Assembly: GCA_015063035.1 (NCBI GenBank)
Contig: SUTG01000007.1
Span: 1-61,091, forward strand
Length of the DNA stretch: 61,091 bases
DNA from: Methanobrevibacter olleyae
GTDB taxonomy: Archaea > Methanobacteriota > Methanobacteria > Methanobacteriales > Methanobacteriaceae
Reading direction: 5' to 3'
A model generated the notes under the pieces. That model was not told the origin of the DNA, made no database searches, and saw only the letters and a list, made by a program, of their open reading frames with translations. Shown here in pieces: positions 1 to 10,086 of the stretch (its first letter is position 1; every line of letters begins with the position of its first letter). The translations under genes and the position numbers were made by a program.

Positions 1-120
1 AAAAAACAAAAAAAAACAAAAAAAAAAAATTATCGAAGCAAAATAAAAAATTATAAAAAAATAGATAAAAAACCATTAAAAATAGAAAATATCGAAGAAA
101 TATAAAAAAATAGATAAAAA

Positions 121-150
121 AATAAAAAAAGAATAAGGCAAATTGCCTTA
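121..150 (-). terminator. Hairpin plus U-tract terminator of the beta-helix adhesin
   Basis: Read on the minus strand, the stop codon at 164 is followed by a perfect inverted repeat (TAAGGCA, 3-nt loop, TGCCTTA; plus-strand 134-150) and then a T-rich run. This resembles a bacterial intrinsic terminator. Archaeal terminators are usually U-tracts without a hairpin, so the hairpin is notable. The role is inferred from position. Confidence 0.6.
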
Positions 151-163
151 AAAATTAGTTAAA

Positions 164-3100
164 TTATTTTATGTCCCTTTTGGAACGTTTTATAAGTTCT
201 GCCGCACATGCAAGTATAAGCAATATCAATATTATAAGTACAGGAGCATTCATTCCACCTAATGACAATGAAAGAGTAGCTGCAGGATCCTCATCAACAT
301 CCAAGTTATATGCAGTAGCTGATTCAGTTACTGGAGCAGATGAAGAGGTACCTACTGTGTTTCCATCCATCACTGTTGAATTTGACTTGATTCCTGTTCC
401 ATCCACAGTGGAATAGCCACCGGAATTGTTTCCATTTCCGTTTCCATTGCCATTGCTGCCTGAATTGGAGCCTCCGGAATTTGATCCGTTTCCTGAATTG
501 CTTCCTCCGGAACCGGAACCGCTTCCGCCACTTGAACCTCCATCTGAATCCCTCACATTGTTGTTTTCAAATGTATTGTTCTTTCCTCCAATATCATCAA
601 ACAACTGGTTCTCTGGAGGGATTACATCTGGGTGGCTTGTAGGCTCATAGTCAAGCAAGTCCAAGATATTGTAATCAGTGCCGTTTTTCCTTACTATCAT
701 AGGGGAATTAGAGCTATTATAGATTATATCCTCTTCGGTGAATACCACTGGACTGTCCGGATACTTCAATTCCCATATCCTATTGATTTCCTTAACGATT
801 CTAGGAATGAGTGGCTTCAAGGAAGGCACGCTGTTGTTTGTAACTCTGTTGTTGTTGGAGTTGTATAATGCAACAGCTCTTACAACCAATGCCTTATCGC
901 CATAATCTATGTGATTGTCATAGATTCTGCTATTATCAGCATCGTATCCTTCAACCAAGTAATTGATTCTTGAATTGCATGACACATTGTTCTTATAGAA
1001 CTTTGTATCATCAGCACCTTCAAGTATTGCACCATAGGACACGTTATTTGACTGGCAATGAATCTTGTTTCTTGCCATTGTAGTGTTAATGGAATTGTAA
1101 CCTGCTATAATGCCTGCTGCATAATATGTTCCATTTACATTGATAAGATTGTCAGTGAAGCTGTTGTTTGCAGCCACTTGGTCTCTCTTACCTGTTTCAG
1201 CTCCTAAAACACCTAATCCGTAAAGATATGGGTCCTTAGCTGTAACATTGACATTGTTGTGATGAACCTTGTTGTTATTGCTTTCATAATACAAGTCGAT
1301 TCCTACAATGGAATTTGTGGATTCCTTTACAGCTGTGTAGTACTTGTCAACACCAGAAGTGGCGCTTACCTTATTGTATCCAATATCGTTTGAAGATGAA
1401 TAGAATAAAATAATGCCGTAAGTCTTATAGACCTCTGGAATGACCATACCTTCGGCTTCATAGTCATCAACGCTGATGGAACTGTCCACTTTTATGGTTG
1501 AATCATAGAGATGAGGCTTGCTGGTTCCGTTTACGAGAATATTGTTGTTCCTTAATGAATTATTGTTTGAATCATAAAGCATTATTCCAAATGTCAATGC
1601 ATTTGCCTTTGTCTTAACGCTATTGTTTAAGATATTGCAATTGGATGACTCAGATACGTAGATTCCATATCCGTTGTCGTAGCTTTCCAATTGAATATTG
1701 TTGTTTGTTACATTAACGTTCTTGACATTGTCCAACAATATTGCAAACCTATGGTTATCCGCTGCATTTCCTGGATTTGAATTGATTATATTGAATCCAT
1801 CAACGACTACATTATCAGATTCAATCTTGATAACGGAATCTAATAATTTCGCACCATCTGATTTCAAATAAACCTGACGATTCAAAATGATTCTCTTATC
1901 ATTGAAGCTGCCTTTGAAGATCAGTTCATAATCCTCATATTCTGATTTGAGATAACCATTGTCATCAAAGCATGTGTAGAAATTATCCTCAGTTACAATG
2001 AATTGGTTTCTTAAGACACTGATATTTGTTGAAACCTTGCATGGATTGTAAATGTCATCTCCTGCATAACTTATATTCATTGCATAATTGCCAATATTTG
2101 CATTTATCTGCAAGCTTGCTTTACCTTCTCCATCAGTGGTTTTCAGATAATTCATATTCAATAATGTGAATGTTATATTTGCTCCACTGATTGGATTTCC
2201 ATTCTTATCCTTTAGGAAAACAACAAGCTCATTACCCTTGATTATTGAAGTGTCCGCTACAGTGATTGTTGTATTGACTTTAGAGTCACTATAGGTTCCA
2301 TTGTCAATGTCTCCGCCTGTGCCATTGGTATCATTGCCGGTTCCATTGTCTGTATCGTTTCTTTCTATCTCTGAAGGGTCAGTCATGTTCACAACTTGAC
2401 CGTTGATGGTATTGTTGTATATTGCATTATGACTTGGAGTTATCGGATTCCTATTGGTGTATTTCAATACAGCAATGGCATCAGAGTCTCCAGAGATGCT
2501 TATCCTATTGTCACAGACCAATGTATAGCTGACATTTCCCCTTAGCACAATGGCGCTTTTATCGCTTTCAAAGTCGTTGTTTCTTATTGTTATGTTTTCT
2601 GCAAGCCTTGATGTGAATATCATGACACCTGTTGAATTGACTCCAACAATAGTGTTGTTTTCGATTTTCACATTGGATTTTGTGGTGTTTATGCCGTTTG
2701 CAGATTCTGTATAGATTGTATTGTTTGCAATTACTGCATTTTCACCTGTATTCAATATTGAATCTGAACCTACAGACCTTAATGTATTGTTTGCAATCAC
2801 ATTGTTCTTGCCTGTATTTTGAATGGCAACCACATTTCCATCATCATTCCAATCATGAACATCAGTATGTTCAGTGGATATGTTGTTTCCTGAAACGATG
2901 ATGTTGTTTCCGCTTGCAAGAACAGCTGCAGGACCTCCAATGCTTGATATTGTATTGTTGTATATCAAGGTGTTTGGAGCTTCAACAATGACTCCATAGA
3001 AAGCGTTTTCTATGGTGTTGTTTGCTATAACTGCACCATTTCCGCTTGCAGTTTGCATCAGATAGATTGCATAGCAATATGAATTGTATGTACCGTTTCG

Positions 3101-4003
3101 ACTTTTAAGGTAATTGTTTGCTATAATGTTTCCACTGCAGACTTCATCTTCAATCGGCATGAAATCTCCATTTCCATATGCTGATTGATAAACCATATTG
3201 GTATATTCAGATTCAAGGTAATTGTCTCTGATTTCATTGTATGATGAAGCTGTCATCGGAATTGTTGAGCTTAGGCCAGATATTATCGTATTGTTGATGA
3301 TCCTGTTGTAGCTTGCATTTGACATCATTATCGCAAAGCACTTATGGACACTCACATTGATGATTGAGTTCCTTATAGTGTTGTTTGATGAGTCAATTAT
3401 GCTTATTCCAGACAAATAATAATTTGAACCTGTAATCTTTTCCTTTGTATTTACAATCCTGAGATTATCCAATACAGAGCCTGAACTTCCCTTTACAAGG
3501 CGTATGAGACAATTGGATAAGGTCGCACCATCATCGCAAATGATGTTCAGTCTCTTATCGATTGTAAATATCCTATCAGAAATACTTTTGATTTTGATAG
3601 TGTCTCCATCTTTCAAGGTTCCGGACTTGATTTTTCCATTGGAATCAAAGTATTGTGAATAACTTGAACTATCTATTACGATAGGTTCAGCAGATAATGT
3701 ATCCGGCTCTTCGTTAGAGCTTCCAATCTTTTCTGATTCCTTTGAAGAAGCAATTTCATCATCCAAATCATTTGTATCAGTGATTAAGTCATTATCAGTG
3801 ATTTCATGATTGGAATCATCAAAACCGCTTGTTAAATCATTACTTGAATCTGGTATTGCTATAGTGTCATCAATTGCACTATCTGACGAGTTAGTCAAAT
3901 CAGTGATACAGTCCCCTACATCACTTGCACTAACTGCACTCAAAGATAAGAATAATATCACTATTAAAGCAAGAATAGAGGGCAATTTCATTTTATTCGT
4001 CAT
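164..4003 (-). CDS. Adhesin-like beta-helix surface protein with C-terminal membrane anchor
   Basis: A 1279-aa exported protein. It has an N-terminal signal segment, an acidic Ser/Asp-rich linker, and two long blocks of Asn-rich short repeats typical of right-handed parallel beta-helix (NosD/pectate-lyase-like) adhesins, at roughly residues 120-540 and 640-1110. An Ig-like (Big_1-type) domain separates the blocks at about 560-640. Near the end there is a Gly/Ser/Asn-rich linker, then one hydrophobic helix and a basic tail (KRSKRDIK), so the protein is probably anchored in the membrane and projects through the pseudomurein wall. The start is the ATG at 4003 because GGAGGTGA lies directly upstream; an in-frame TTG at 4018 sits before that site. 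It follows the ExbB-like gene on the same strand after about 210 nt. The ligand is unknown. Confidence 0.85.
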   Translation of the reverse strand: MTNKMKLPSILALIVILFLSLSAVSASDVGDCITDLTNSSDSAIDDTIAIPDSSNDLTSGFDDSNHEITDNDLITDTNDLDDEIASSKESEKIGSSNEEPDTLSAEPIVIDSSSYSQYFDSNGKIKSGTLKDGDTIKIKSISDRIFTIDKRLNIICDDGATLSNCLIRLVKGSSGSVLDNLRIVNTKEKITGSNYYLSGISIIDSSNNTIRNSIINVSVHKCFAIMMSNASYNRIINNTIISGLSSTIPMTASSYNEIRDNYLESEYTNMVYQSAYGNGDFMPIEDEVCSGNIIANNYLKSRNGTYNSYCYAIYLMQTASGNGAVIANNTIENAFYGVIVEAPNTLIYNNTISSIGGPAAVLASGNNIIVSGNNISTEHTDVHDWNDDGNVVAIQNTGKNNVIANNTLRSVGSDSILNTGENAVIANNTIYTESANGINTTKSNVKIENNTIVGVNSTGVMIFTSRLAENITIRNNDFESDKSAIVLRGNVSYTLVCDNRISISGDSDAIAVLKYTNRNPITPSHNAIYNNTINGQVVNMTDPSEIERNDTDNGTGNDTNGTGGDIDNGTYSDSKVNTTITVADTSIIKGNELVVFLKDKNGNPISGANITFTLLNMNYLKTTDGEGKASLQINANIGNYAMNISYAGDDIYNPCKVSTNISVLRNQFIVTEDNFYTCFDDNGYLKSEYEDYELIFKGSFNDKRIILNRQVYLKSDGAKLLDSVIKIESDNVVVDGFNIINSNPGNAADNHRFAILLDNVKNVNVTNNNIQLESYDNGYGIYVSESSNCNILNNSVKTKANALTFGIMLYDSNNNSLRNNNILVNGTSKPHLYDSTIKVDSSISVDDYEAEGMVIPEVYKTYGIILFYSSSNDIGYNKVSATSGVDKYYTAVKESTNSIVGIDLYYESNNNKVHHNNVNVTAKDPYLYGLGVLGAETGKRDQVAANNSFTDNLINVNGTYYAAGIIAGYNSINTTMARNKIHCQSNNVSYGAILEGADDTKFYKNNVSCNSRINYLVEGYDADNSRIYDNHIDYGDKALVVRAVALYNSNNNRVTNNSVPSLKPLIPRIVKEINRIWELKYPDSPVVFTEEDIIYNSSNSPMIVRKNGTDYNILDLLDYEPTSHPDVIPPENQLFDDIGGKNNTFENNNVRDSDGGSSGGSGSGSGGSNSGNGSNSGGSNSGSNGNGNGNGNNSGGYSTVDGTGIKSNSTVMDGNTVGTSSSAPVTESATAYNLDVDEDPAATLSLSLGGMNAPVLIILILLILACAAELIKRSKRDIK

Positions 4004-4213
4004 TTCACCTCCATTCAAATTCTTATGAGTTATGATTTATTGTACTTATTATATAAAACTATCCAAATTGATTGAAAAAAAGTAAAATATAGTTAATTTG
4101 ATTTGATTGAGAATTAAAATGGAATTTAAAAATAAGATAATGGGATGATAATAGAAAAGATAAAAAAAATATTTTTAAAAGAAAAAAGTAGAAAAAAGAA
4201 GATAAGAAATTTA

Positions 4214-4861
4214 CTAATGATTAGACATAAAGTCCAATACTGCATCAGACAATACATCCAGATTAGATAAATACTCTTCATACCATCTGTTTCTAAGCTT
4301 TGAAATAACGTAAGCCACTGCACCTGATCCAATACCTACAACAGTTGTATCGAATGCTACAATCAATGATTGTGATAAGGTGTTTACATCACCTGAACCA
4401 AGTGCTGCAAGACCTGTTCCAAGAGGAATCAAGGTACCCATCAAACCTAAAGTAGGTCCGATACGGGTAATGACATCAGTTACCTCAAGAGACTTGTCAG
4501 TTAGGTTTTCCTCGTTTTCAATCAATTTGCGAGCAAATGCCTCTCTTGAAGCATCAGTCAAGTTTTCTGTGCTTGCTATCTTTACCAAAAGATTCTTTTG
4601 AGACTGTGGAAGTGAAGAGCCATTGATTTTTGCCTTCAATGAATCTATAGAATCTGAAGCGGACATGTCAAGAATCAGATTGGAGACCTCATCTACAGAA
4701 ACCCTTGTTCTTGAGGTGTATTCATAGATCAGTCCACCTAATGAAACCACTACAACCACTACAAAAACCAATAGTATGATAACTACCGGTATCAAAAGAC
4801 TTTGTGAAATCAAGTTAAGTCCAGTGGTTAAGAAGTCACCACCGGGAATTGCCATTGCCAT
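4214..4861 (-). CDS. MotA/TolQ/ExbB-type proton channel protein
   Basis: A 215-aa membrane protein of the MotA/TolQ/ExbB family, the stator part of ion-driven motors. It has an N-terminal helix, a cytoplasmic middle region rich in short helices, and a C-terminal helix pair with the family signature: GPTLGLMGTLIPLGTGL, then AFDTTVVGIGSGAVAY. The threonines in these two segments match the positions that line the channel in ExbB/TolQ. The start is the ATG at 4861, preceded by AGGTGA; an upstream TTG is in frame but has no such site. Upstream on the same strand are a seven-helix protein and an ExbD-like protein, so the three probably form one energised complex. Family assignment is firm; the partner being driven is unknown. 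Confidence 0.85.
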   Translation of the reverse strand: MAMAIPGGDFLTTGLNLISQSLLIPVVIILLVFVVVVVVSLGGLIYEYTSRTRVSVDEVSNLILDMSASDSIDSLKAKINGSSLPQSQKNLLVKIASTENLTDASREAFARKLIENEENLTDKSLEVTDVITRIGPTLGLMGTLIPLGTGLAALGSGDVNTLSQSLIVAFDTTVVGIGSGAVAYVISKLRNRWYEEYLSNLDVLSDAVLDFMSNH

Positions 4862-4951
4862 TAAATCACCTGTAATAAATATCAATAATTATAATTGTTT
4901 TTTGAAAAATTTTGAATAAATAAACATTTAAAACTGGATTAAAATATCTCT

Positions 4952-5072
4952 CTATTTTAAGCTATTATTTCTCTTTTCAAAAATTAAAACTGTTTAAACT
5001 ATTTTAACCTATTGTTTCTCTTTTCAAAAATTAAAACTGTTTAAACTATTTTAACCTATTGTTTCTCTTTTT
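4952..5072. repeat. 47-bp tandem repeat, three copies, overlapping a gene end
   Basis: Copies start at 4952, 4999 and 5046. The 5046 copy includes the last codons and the TAG stop of the seven-helix membrane gene. The other two copies lie in the spacer towards the ExbB gene. The arrangement suggests that the gene end was duplicated to make the spacer. Confidence 0.85.
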
Positions 5073-5777
5073 AAATAATGCTCCAATGCCAAGACAAATA
5101 GCCAATAGGACTATAAGAGCTATTCCTGCATTAACTGGCATTAAAGTCAATTGTGTAGATGGATACTCAAGCACCTGGCTTATTGTAGGCACAAAGAATC
5201 CAAATACAATGAATATGAATGCAAAGATCACCATCATGCTTCCATAAATGATTGGATAATGGGTAACACGGTAATCTTCAATGAAATCTGAAAATCTATA
5301 AGCTATAATGCTTATTATCATCAATAAAACCGCTATGATGATAGCCAAACGAACTGTTGAGATAGTCATTGAGATATTGGCTGTGTCAAAGACAAAGCTT
5401 GGGGACAATGCTGCAGATGACATTACAAGCAATCCATAGGATACTGGCATGAAATCAAAGTACAGCAATAGCTTTAAAAGATTGTCGTATTGCTTATTAT
5501 TTTCCCAATAATAAAAAGTGAATATTCCTAAAACCAATGCAATTATTGCCATGAATATATAGAAGAAGAAATTATTCACTGTCAATCCTATTAAGCTTTC
5601 ATTAAATGGGCTTAATGCAATTATTATTAAAGCAATTGCTATGGAAATGATCAATGAAATTATCATATGTTCCCTTAAGTCATTGCTAAAGAAATTGGAT
5701 AATAATCCAGTCCCGATTCCCAGCAATAAGATAGCAGCTAAAATAATTGTGCCAAATAGACTAACCAACAGATTCAT
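5046..5777 (-). CDS. Seven-helix membrane protein of the ExbB/ExbD-like locus (possibly DUF2162)
   Basis: A 243-aa, almost entirely hydrophobic protein with about seven predicted membrane helices (near residues 3-22, 33-53, 66-86, 99-120, 131-159, 171-195 and 213-235) and a short basic tail (KKRNNRLK). No catalytic motif is visible. It sits between the ExbD-like and ExbB-like genes on the same strand, 83 nt after the former, so co-transcription is likely. Methanogens carry a family of predicted transporters (DUF2162) of this size beside DUF2149 and ExbB genes, and that is the best guess from memory. The start is the ATG at 5777 with a weak GTGAT upstream. Confidence 0.6.
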   Translation of the reverse strand: MNLLVSLFGTIILAAILLLGIGTGLLSNFFSNDLREHMIISLIISIAIALIIIALSPFNESLIGLTVNNFFFYIFMAIIALVLGIFTFYYWENNKQYDNLLKLLLYFDFMPVSYGLLVMSSAALSPSFVFDTANISMTISTVRLAIIIAVLLMIISIIAYRFSDFIEDYRVTHYPIIYGSMMVIFAFIFIVFGFFVPTISQVLEYPSTQLTLMPVNAGIALIVLLAICLGIGALFKKRNNRLK

Positions 5778-5854
5778 TCTATCACAATTAACGATTTTAT
5801 AAAGTTCTTAATTAGTTTTTATAAATTATCAATTCAAAAACAATGAAAATGATA

Positions 5855-5868
5855 AGGGAATCATCCCT
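5855..5868 (-). terminator. Small hairpin spanning the stop codon of the ExbD-like gene
   Basis: AGGGA and TCCCT flank a 4-nt loop that contains part of the TGA stop (5861-5863). On the minus strand a moderately U-rich stretch follows. It may attenuate or terminate transcription, or protect the mRNA 3' end. It resembles two other stop-codon hairpins in the window. Confidence 0.35.
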
Positions 5869-6193
5869 CTACCATAATCAGATTACCCGTTTTCGAATCC
5901 TTATAAACCTTACCCTGTTCTACATAACCTTCTCCAGAGCTGTTTGAAGTGTCTGGAGTTTCATTCAATTTTTCACCTTGTGTTACATTAGTGATGTCCT
6001 TGATTGACTCCATTGTAGCCTGCCGCTCCTCTGGAGACATGTCACTAAAGATAACGCTTTGCAAGTTCCAGCCTATAACGGCAAAAATCAGGAATCCAAG
6101 AGCAAGAACAAGCATAGCATCAACAAGGTTTGTTGTACCAGCCATAGGATCCTCTTCCTGTCGTTTTCGGCGTCTAGATTTTTTTCTAACCAT
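5861..6193 (-). CDS. ExbD-like protein (DUF2149 family)
   Basis: A 110-aa protein with a very basic N-terminus (RKKSRRRKRQ), one membrane helix at about residues 23-45, and a polar extracytoplasmic part ending in a conserved-looking GNLIMVEG. The helix begins with LVDAMLVL, which closely resembles the LVDVMLVL of ExbD/TolR and places an Asp at residue 25, the position of the protonatable Asp in ExbD. This supports a proton-coupled stator role with the ExbB-like protein. DUF2149 is my recollection of the methanogen family name. The start is ATG 6193, which has GAAGG upstream; a longer frame from 6268 would add an unlikely hydrophobic leader. First gene of a probable four-gene unit. Confidence 0.75.
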   Translation of the reverse strand: MVRKKSRRRKRQEEDPMAGTTNLVDAMLVLALGFLIFAVIGWNLQSVIFSDMSPEERQATMESIKDITNVTQGEKLNETPDTSNSSGEGYVEQGKVYKDSKTGNLIMVEG

Positions 6194-6372
6194 TAGAAAA
6201 CCTTCTTTAAGTAATAAAAGAATAATTATGAAAAATTTTTTTAATAAACTCGAATTAAAAATTTTCACTATACTATAATATATAAAAAAAGATTAATAAG
6301 TTTATCTAACCAGTTTGAGAAAATATAAAATGAAATTTAATGAAAAATAGCTTTTAAAATTAGAAAAATTGT

Positions 6373-7497
6373 CTAGTCTTCTAAAATATAATCTAAAATA
6401 AGCTTAGATGAATTTGGCTTAAATTCACCGAACTGCAATTTCAAGAACTCTTCCATCTTTTCCAATCTGAAGTCCTCTTCCTTGATTGCTTCTATCAATT
6501 CATCAATATTGTAAACTATCTTTCCTGGAACCATTTCCTCATAATCGAAGTAGAATCCACGTTCCTTGTAAAGATAATCATCTAAGTCATAATCAAATAG
6601 TATAGCAGGCTTTTTCAAGATAGTGTAATCCACCATGATTGAAGAATAGTCAGCCACTAAAATGTCAGCCAAAAGCAGAAGCTTCTGTTCATCCTTAAAT
6701 CCTGTAAAGTTGATTATATCATACTTGCTTGTTAATTCATCCAAATCAATTGTGTGCTCTTCATCACAGAATCTTTTATAATTAGGATGCAAGCGAATAG
6801 CTAAGGCATATTCATCACCTAATTCATCAAGGAACTTTTCTATATCAAAGTATTCAAAGACAGCATTGTTTTTAGGGTCTTCCCTAAATGTAGGTGCATA
6901 TAGAACCAGTTTTTTGCCCTTAAGCTGCGGATAATCCTTTTCAAATGATTCCCTTAAGTTGGACAAATAAGCATCAGACAAGTGTTCCTCATTATAGAAG
7001 TCATTTCTAGGAACTCCAAATGGCTTGACCTTTGACTTGTCAACATAGAAGTTGTGGGCATAGATATCCGCTACATTTTCACTGCTTACAGACACCAAGT
7101 CAATCTTAGGAGCAAACATTTCCATGACCTTCTTGTCCTCATCATTTAAGAGGTCATAGCCGAATTTCTTGAAGAGCCCTGTTCCATGCCATAACTGCAC
7201 CCATTTCATGCCTTCGACATTCATGAATGCAAGCGGGAAGAAATTATCAACCAAAAAGACGTATTTTGAACTTGCAAAGTCATGGATATTGCTAAATGAT
7301 AATGAATCCTTAGGAATGAACTTGTATTCATAATTCTTTCCAGAATTATTCCTATTGTCAAGTTCCTTTGCAATATACTCTAAATTAGCTTCAAATGAGT
7401 GGTTCTTGTTTGTTAAAAGAGTTATCTTATTGTTCTTTTGTGGAAATTTCCTAAGAATATTGAATATTGCTGCATATATCTTATGTTTTGCATACAC
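6373..7497 (-). CDS. CDP-glycerol glycerophosphotransferase family protein
   Basis: A 374-aa protein of the TagB/TagF family, which in Gram-positive bacteria transfers glycerol phosphate from CDP-glycerol when building teichoic acids. Visible motifs are QLWHGTGLFKKFG (about residues 100-112), a YAPTFRED segment, a conserved RLHPN, and ADYSSIMVDY followed by KKPAILFDYD. The order is that of the C-terminal nucleotide-binding half of the family. The start is GTG 7497 with TGAGGT upstream. In an archaeon with a pseudomurein wall it may modify a surface polymer or glycan; the substrate is not known. It is transcribed divergently from pyrF. Confidence 0.8.
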   Translation of the reverse strand: MYAKHKIYAAIFNILRKFPQKNNKITLLTNKNHSFEANLEYIAKELDNRNNSGKNYEYKFIPKDSLSFSNIHDFASSKYVFLVDNFFPLAFMNVEGMKWVQLWHGTGLFKKFGYDLLNDEDKKVMEMFAPKIDLVSVSSENVADIYAHNFYVDKSKVKPFGVPRNDFYNEEHLSDAYLSNLRESFEKDYPQLKGKKLVLYAPTFREDPKNNAVFEYFDIEKFLDELGDEYALAIRLHPNYKRFCDEEHTIDLDELTSKYDIINFTGFKDEQKLLLLADILVADYSSIMVDYTILKKPAILFDYDLDDYLYKERGFYFDYEEMVPGKIVYNIDELIEAIKEEDFRLEKMEEFLKLQFGEFKPNSSKLILDYILED

Positions 7498-7530
7498 TTT
7501 AAAAACCTCATTGAAGCAATTATAAAAATA

Positions 7531-7600
7531 AATAATAATTTATAAAATTAGTTTAACTATAATTAATCCTATTTAATAATAATTTATAAAATTAGTTTAA
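7531..7600. repeat. Direct repeat, 44-bp spacing, in the divergent promoter region
   Basis: A block of about 25 nt (AATAATAATTTATAAAATTA and a few more bases) occurs at 7531 and again at 7575. It lies between the glycerophosphotransferase gene and pyrF. Confidence 0.6.
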
Positions 7601-7667
7601 TATACTTTTATATTTTTTTAATTTCAATAAAAAACATTAAAACAAATTAAATACAAAATAGTAATAG

Positions 7668-8345
<678 letters not shown>

Positions 8346-8418
8346 TTAATAAATTATAAATTAAATTAATTAATAAATTAATAATTCTATTTCATATTTC
8401 AGTTAAAAAGGTGTAAAT

Positions 8419-8958
8419 TTGTTTAATATTAGTTTAGCTTTATCCTATTTCTTTTCTGGCTTCTTTATGAAGCTTTCAGATGATGAATATGATGAAAAGT
8501 CAAATAAGGCAATAGCTATTGCTCTTGGAATAGTCTGTGGACTCTTTACTGCTTATGCATGCTCAATCGATTTGGATGCAGCCTGCATCTTCATAGCAAT
8601 TCTTATCGGAAACATCTTGGCTTTAAAGGTTGATGGAATTCATCATATCGCTACAATGGCTTCATTCATAATAGCATTCCTATTTCTTGGATTGCAATCT
8701 TTCACATATCTTTCCATTATCACAATTATAATATGCATGATTGGAGCAATTATCGACGAGATAGGAAATGACAATGAGAAAATCTATTCAAAAAGCAAGT
8801 TTCTAGAGTATTTCTTCGATTATAGGTTCGCATTAAAAGTAGTGATTCTATTGCTTGTTTTAATTGGCTTATTGAACATTTGGAGCTTTATTTATTTCTT
8901 ATGCTTTGAAATTGCCTATGAAATAGCAAGAGTATTCTTTGAAAAATACATCTTATAA
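8419..8958 (+). CDS. Multi-pass membrane protein, unknown function
   Basis: A 179-aa protein with five to six predicted membrane helices, short acidic loops near residues 20-30 and 115-125, and no catalytic motif that I can see. The start is TTG 8419 (MFNISLALSYFF) with AAAGGTG placed 5 nt upstream, and no ATG fits as well. It follows pyrF on the same strand after about 70 nt of AT-only sequence, so co-transcription is possible. I do not recognise the family. Confidence 0.75.
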   Translation: MFNISLALSYFFSGFFMKLSDDEYDEKSNKAIAIALGIVCGLFTAYACSIDLDAACIFIAILIGNILALKVDGIHHIATMASFIIAFLFLGLQSFTYLSIITIIICMIGAIIDEIGNDNEKIYSKSKFLEYFFDYRFALKVVILLLVLIGLLNIWSFIYFLCFEIAYEIARVFFEKYIL

Positions 8959-9034
8959 AAATAGAAAAACAAAAAATTAAATAATAATCAAATTAATAAA
9001 AAGAGAAAAAAGAGATTAAGTTTTCACCATAAAC

Positions 9035-9970
9035 CTAATCGATTCTATTCAATGCATCAGCCACTATCAATGGGAAAATGATAGTCACATCACCAATCAC
9101 AGTAACTAGATTGGACCCATGCTTTGCCTTTGACCATGATTTTGCCTCTTCTAAAGGTGCACCGCTTAGACTGCCGGTTTCAGGCCTGTCCATAGTTATT
9201 TGAAGACCTGCATCTATACCTCCCTTTAAGAGATTTGAAGCAAGAGTGTAATGCTTTGGAAGACCTCCACCTAACATTACAGCACCTATCTTTTCAGATT
9301 CAAATACAAGGTCTGACAAGTAATGCATGTCTCCAACTGCATCAACTACGAGAGTGTGGTCCTGTGTGAACATCCATAACTGAAGACCGAACATGCTGTC
9401 AATGAGTCCTGGGGCAAAGATTGAAACATCATTCAATGCTGCTTGTCTTAAAATGGAGTTTTCATCATCAATCAAGAGTCCTACTTCCTTTAGAAGCCTT
9501 TGAATGGAAATGATTCCCTTATCTTCATCATTATCCAATTTTTGGCTTATGGTTTCAAATATCTTGGTTATCTCACTTTCAAAGACTTCAAAGTCTTCCC
9601 CTTGAGTGTAGACATCAGCAATTCTGCCTATTCCAGCATCATTAAGCTCTTCATCATTGGTTCCGAGATCCCTGTAATGTCTGCCTCCAAAGGCTTCAAG
9701 AAGATCGTGAGTGATGTTGGCTCCGCTTGTAATCAATACTTTGATTCTTTTTTCCCTGATTAAATCAGCTACAATATTACGCATTCCACCAGGAACCAAT
9801 GGACCTCCTAAACTCATGAAGATGTCCATATCATCATCATTAATCATGTCAACAAGCAAATTAGAAGCTCTTGCAACTCTTCCAGCCCCTAAAACACCTG
9901 ATTTGCCAAACTGTTCAATCAGTTCGCTAACAGTCATGTCTTTTTTTAATTCTAATTGATTGACCTTCAT
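9035..9970 (-). CDS. dys: Deoxyhypusine synthase
   Basis: A 311-aa cytosolic enzyme that transfers the aminobutyl group of spermidine to a lysine of archaeal translation factor aIF5A, the first step of hypusine formation. The Rossmann-like core shows SLGGPLVPGGMR and ITSGANITHD near the N-terminus, and MLGGGLPKHY in the middle. The active-site lysine segment is EEAKSWSK near the C-terminus, matching EAVSWGK in the eukaryotic enzyme. Length fits archaeal homologues. The start is ATG 9970, with GTGGATT just upstream. Confidence 0.93.
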   Translation of the reverse strand: MKVNQLELKKDMTVSELIEQFGKSGVLGAGRVARASNLLVDMINDDDMDIFMSLGGPLVPGGMRNIVADLIREKRIKVLITSGANITHDLLEAFGGRHYRDLGTNDEELNDAGIGRIADVYTQGEDFEVFESEITKIFETISQKLDNDEDKGIISIQRLLKEVGLLIDDENSILRQAALNDVSIFAPGLIDSMFGLQLWMFTQDHTLVVDAVGDMHYLSDLVFESEKIGAVMLGGGLPKHYTLASNLLKGGIDAGLQITMDRPETGSLSGAPLEEAKSWSKAKHGSNLVTVIGDVTIIFPLIVADALNRID

Positions 9971-10086
9971 ATAATCCACACTTAAAAATTAAAATAAAAT
10001 AAAATAATATTAAAAAATCTTTAAAAATAAAAATTAATAGAAGAAATGAAAAATAGTATGAAAATTCTTCTAATTGATACTAAATA

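Noticed and set aside
164-650. Plus-strand open frames with Pro-rich translations opposite the first adhesin
   Set aside because: They are the antisense of the Gly/Ser/Asn-rich linker and C-terminal anchor of the adhesin and have no start signal.
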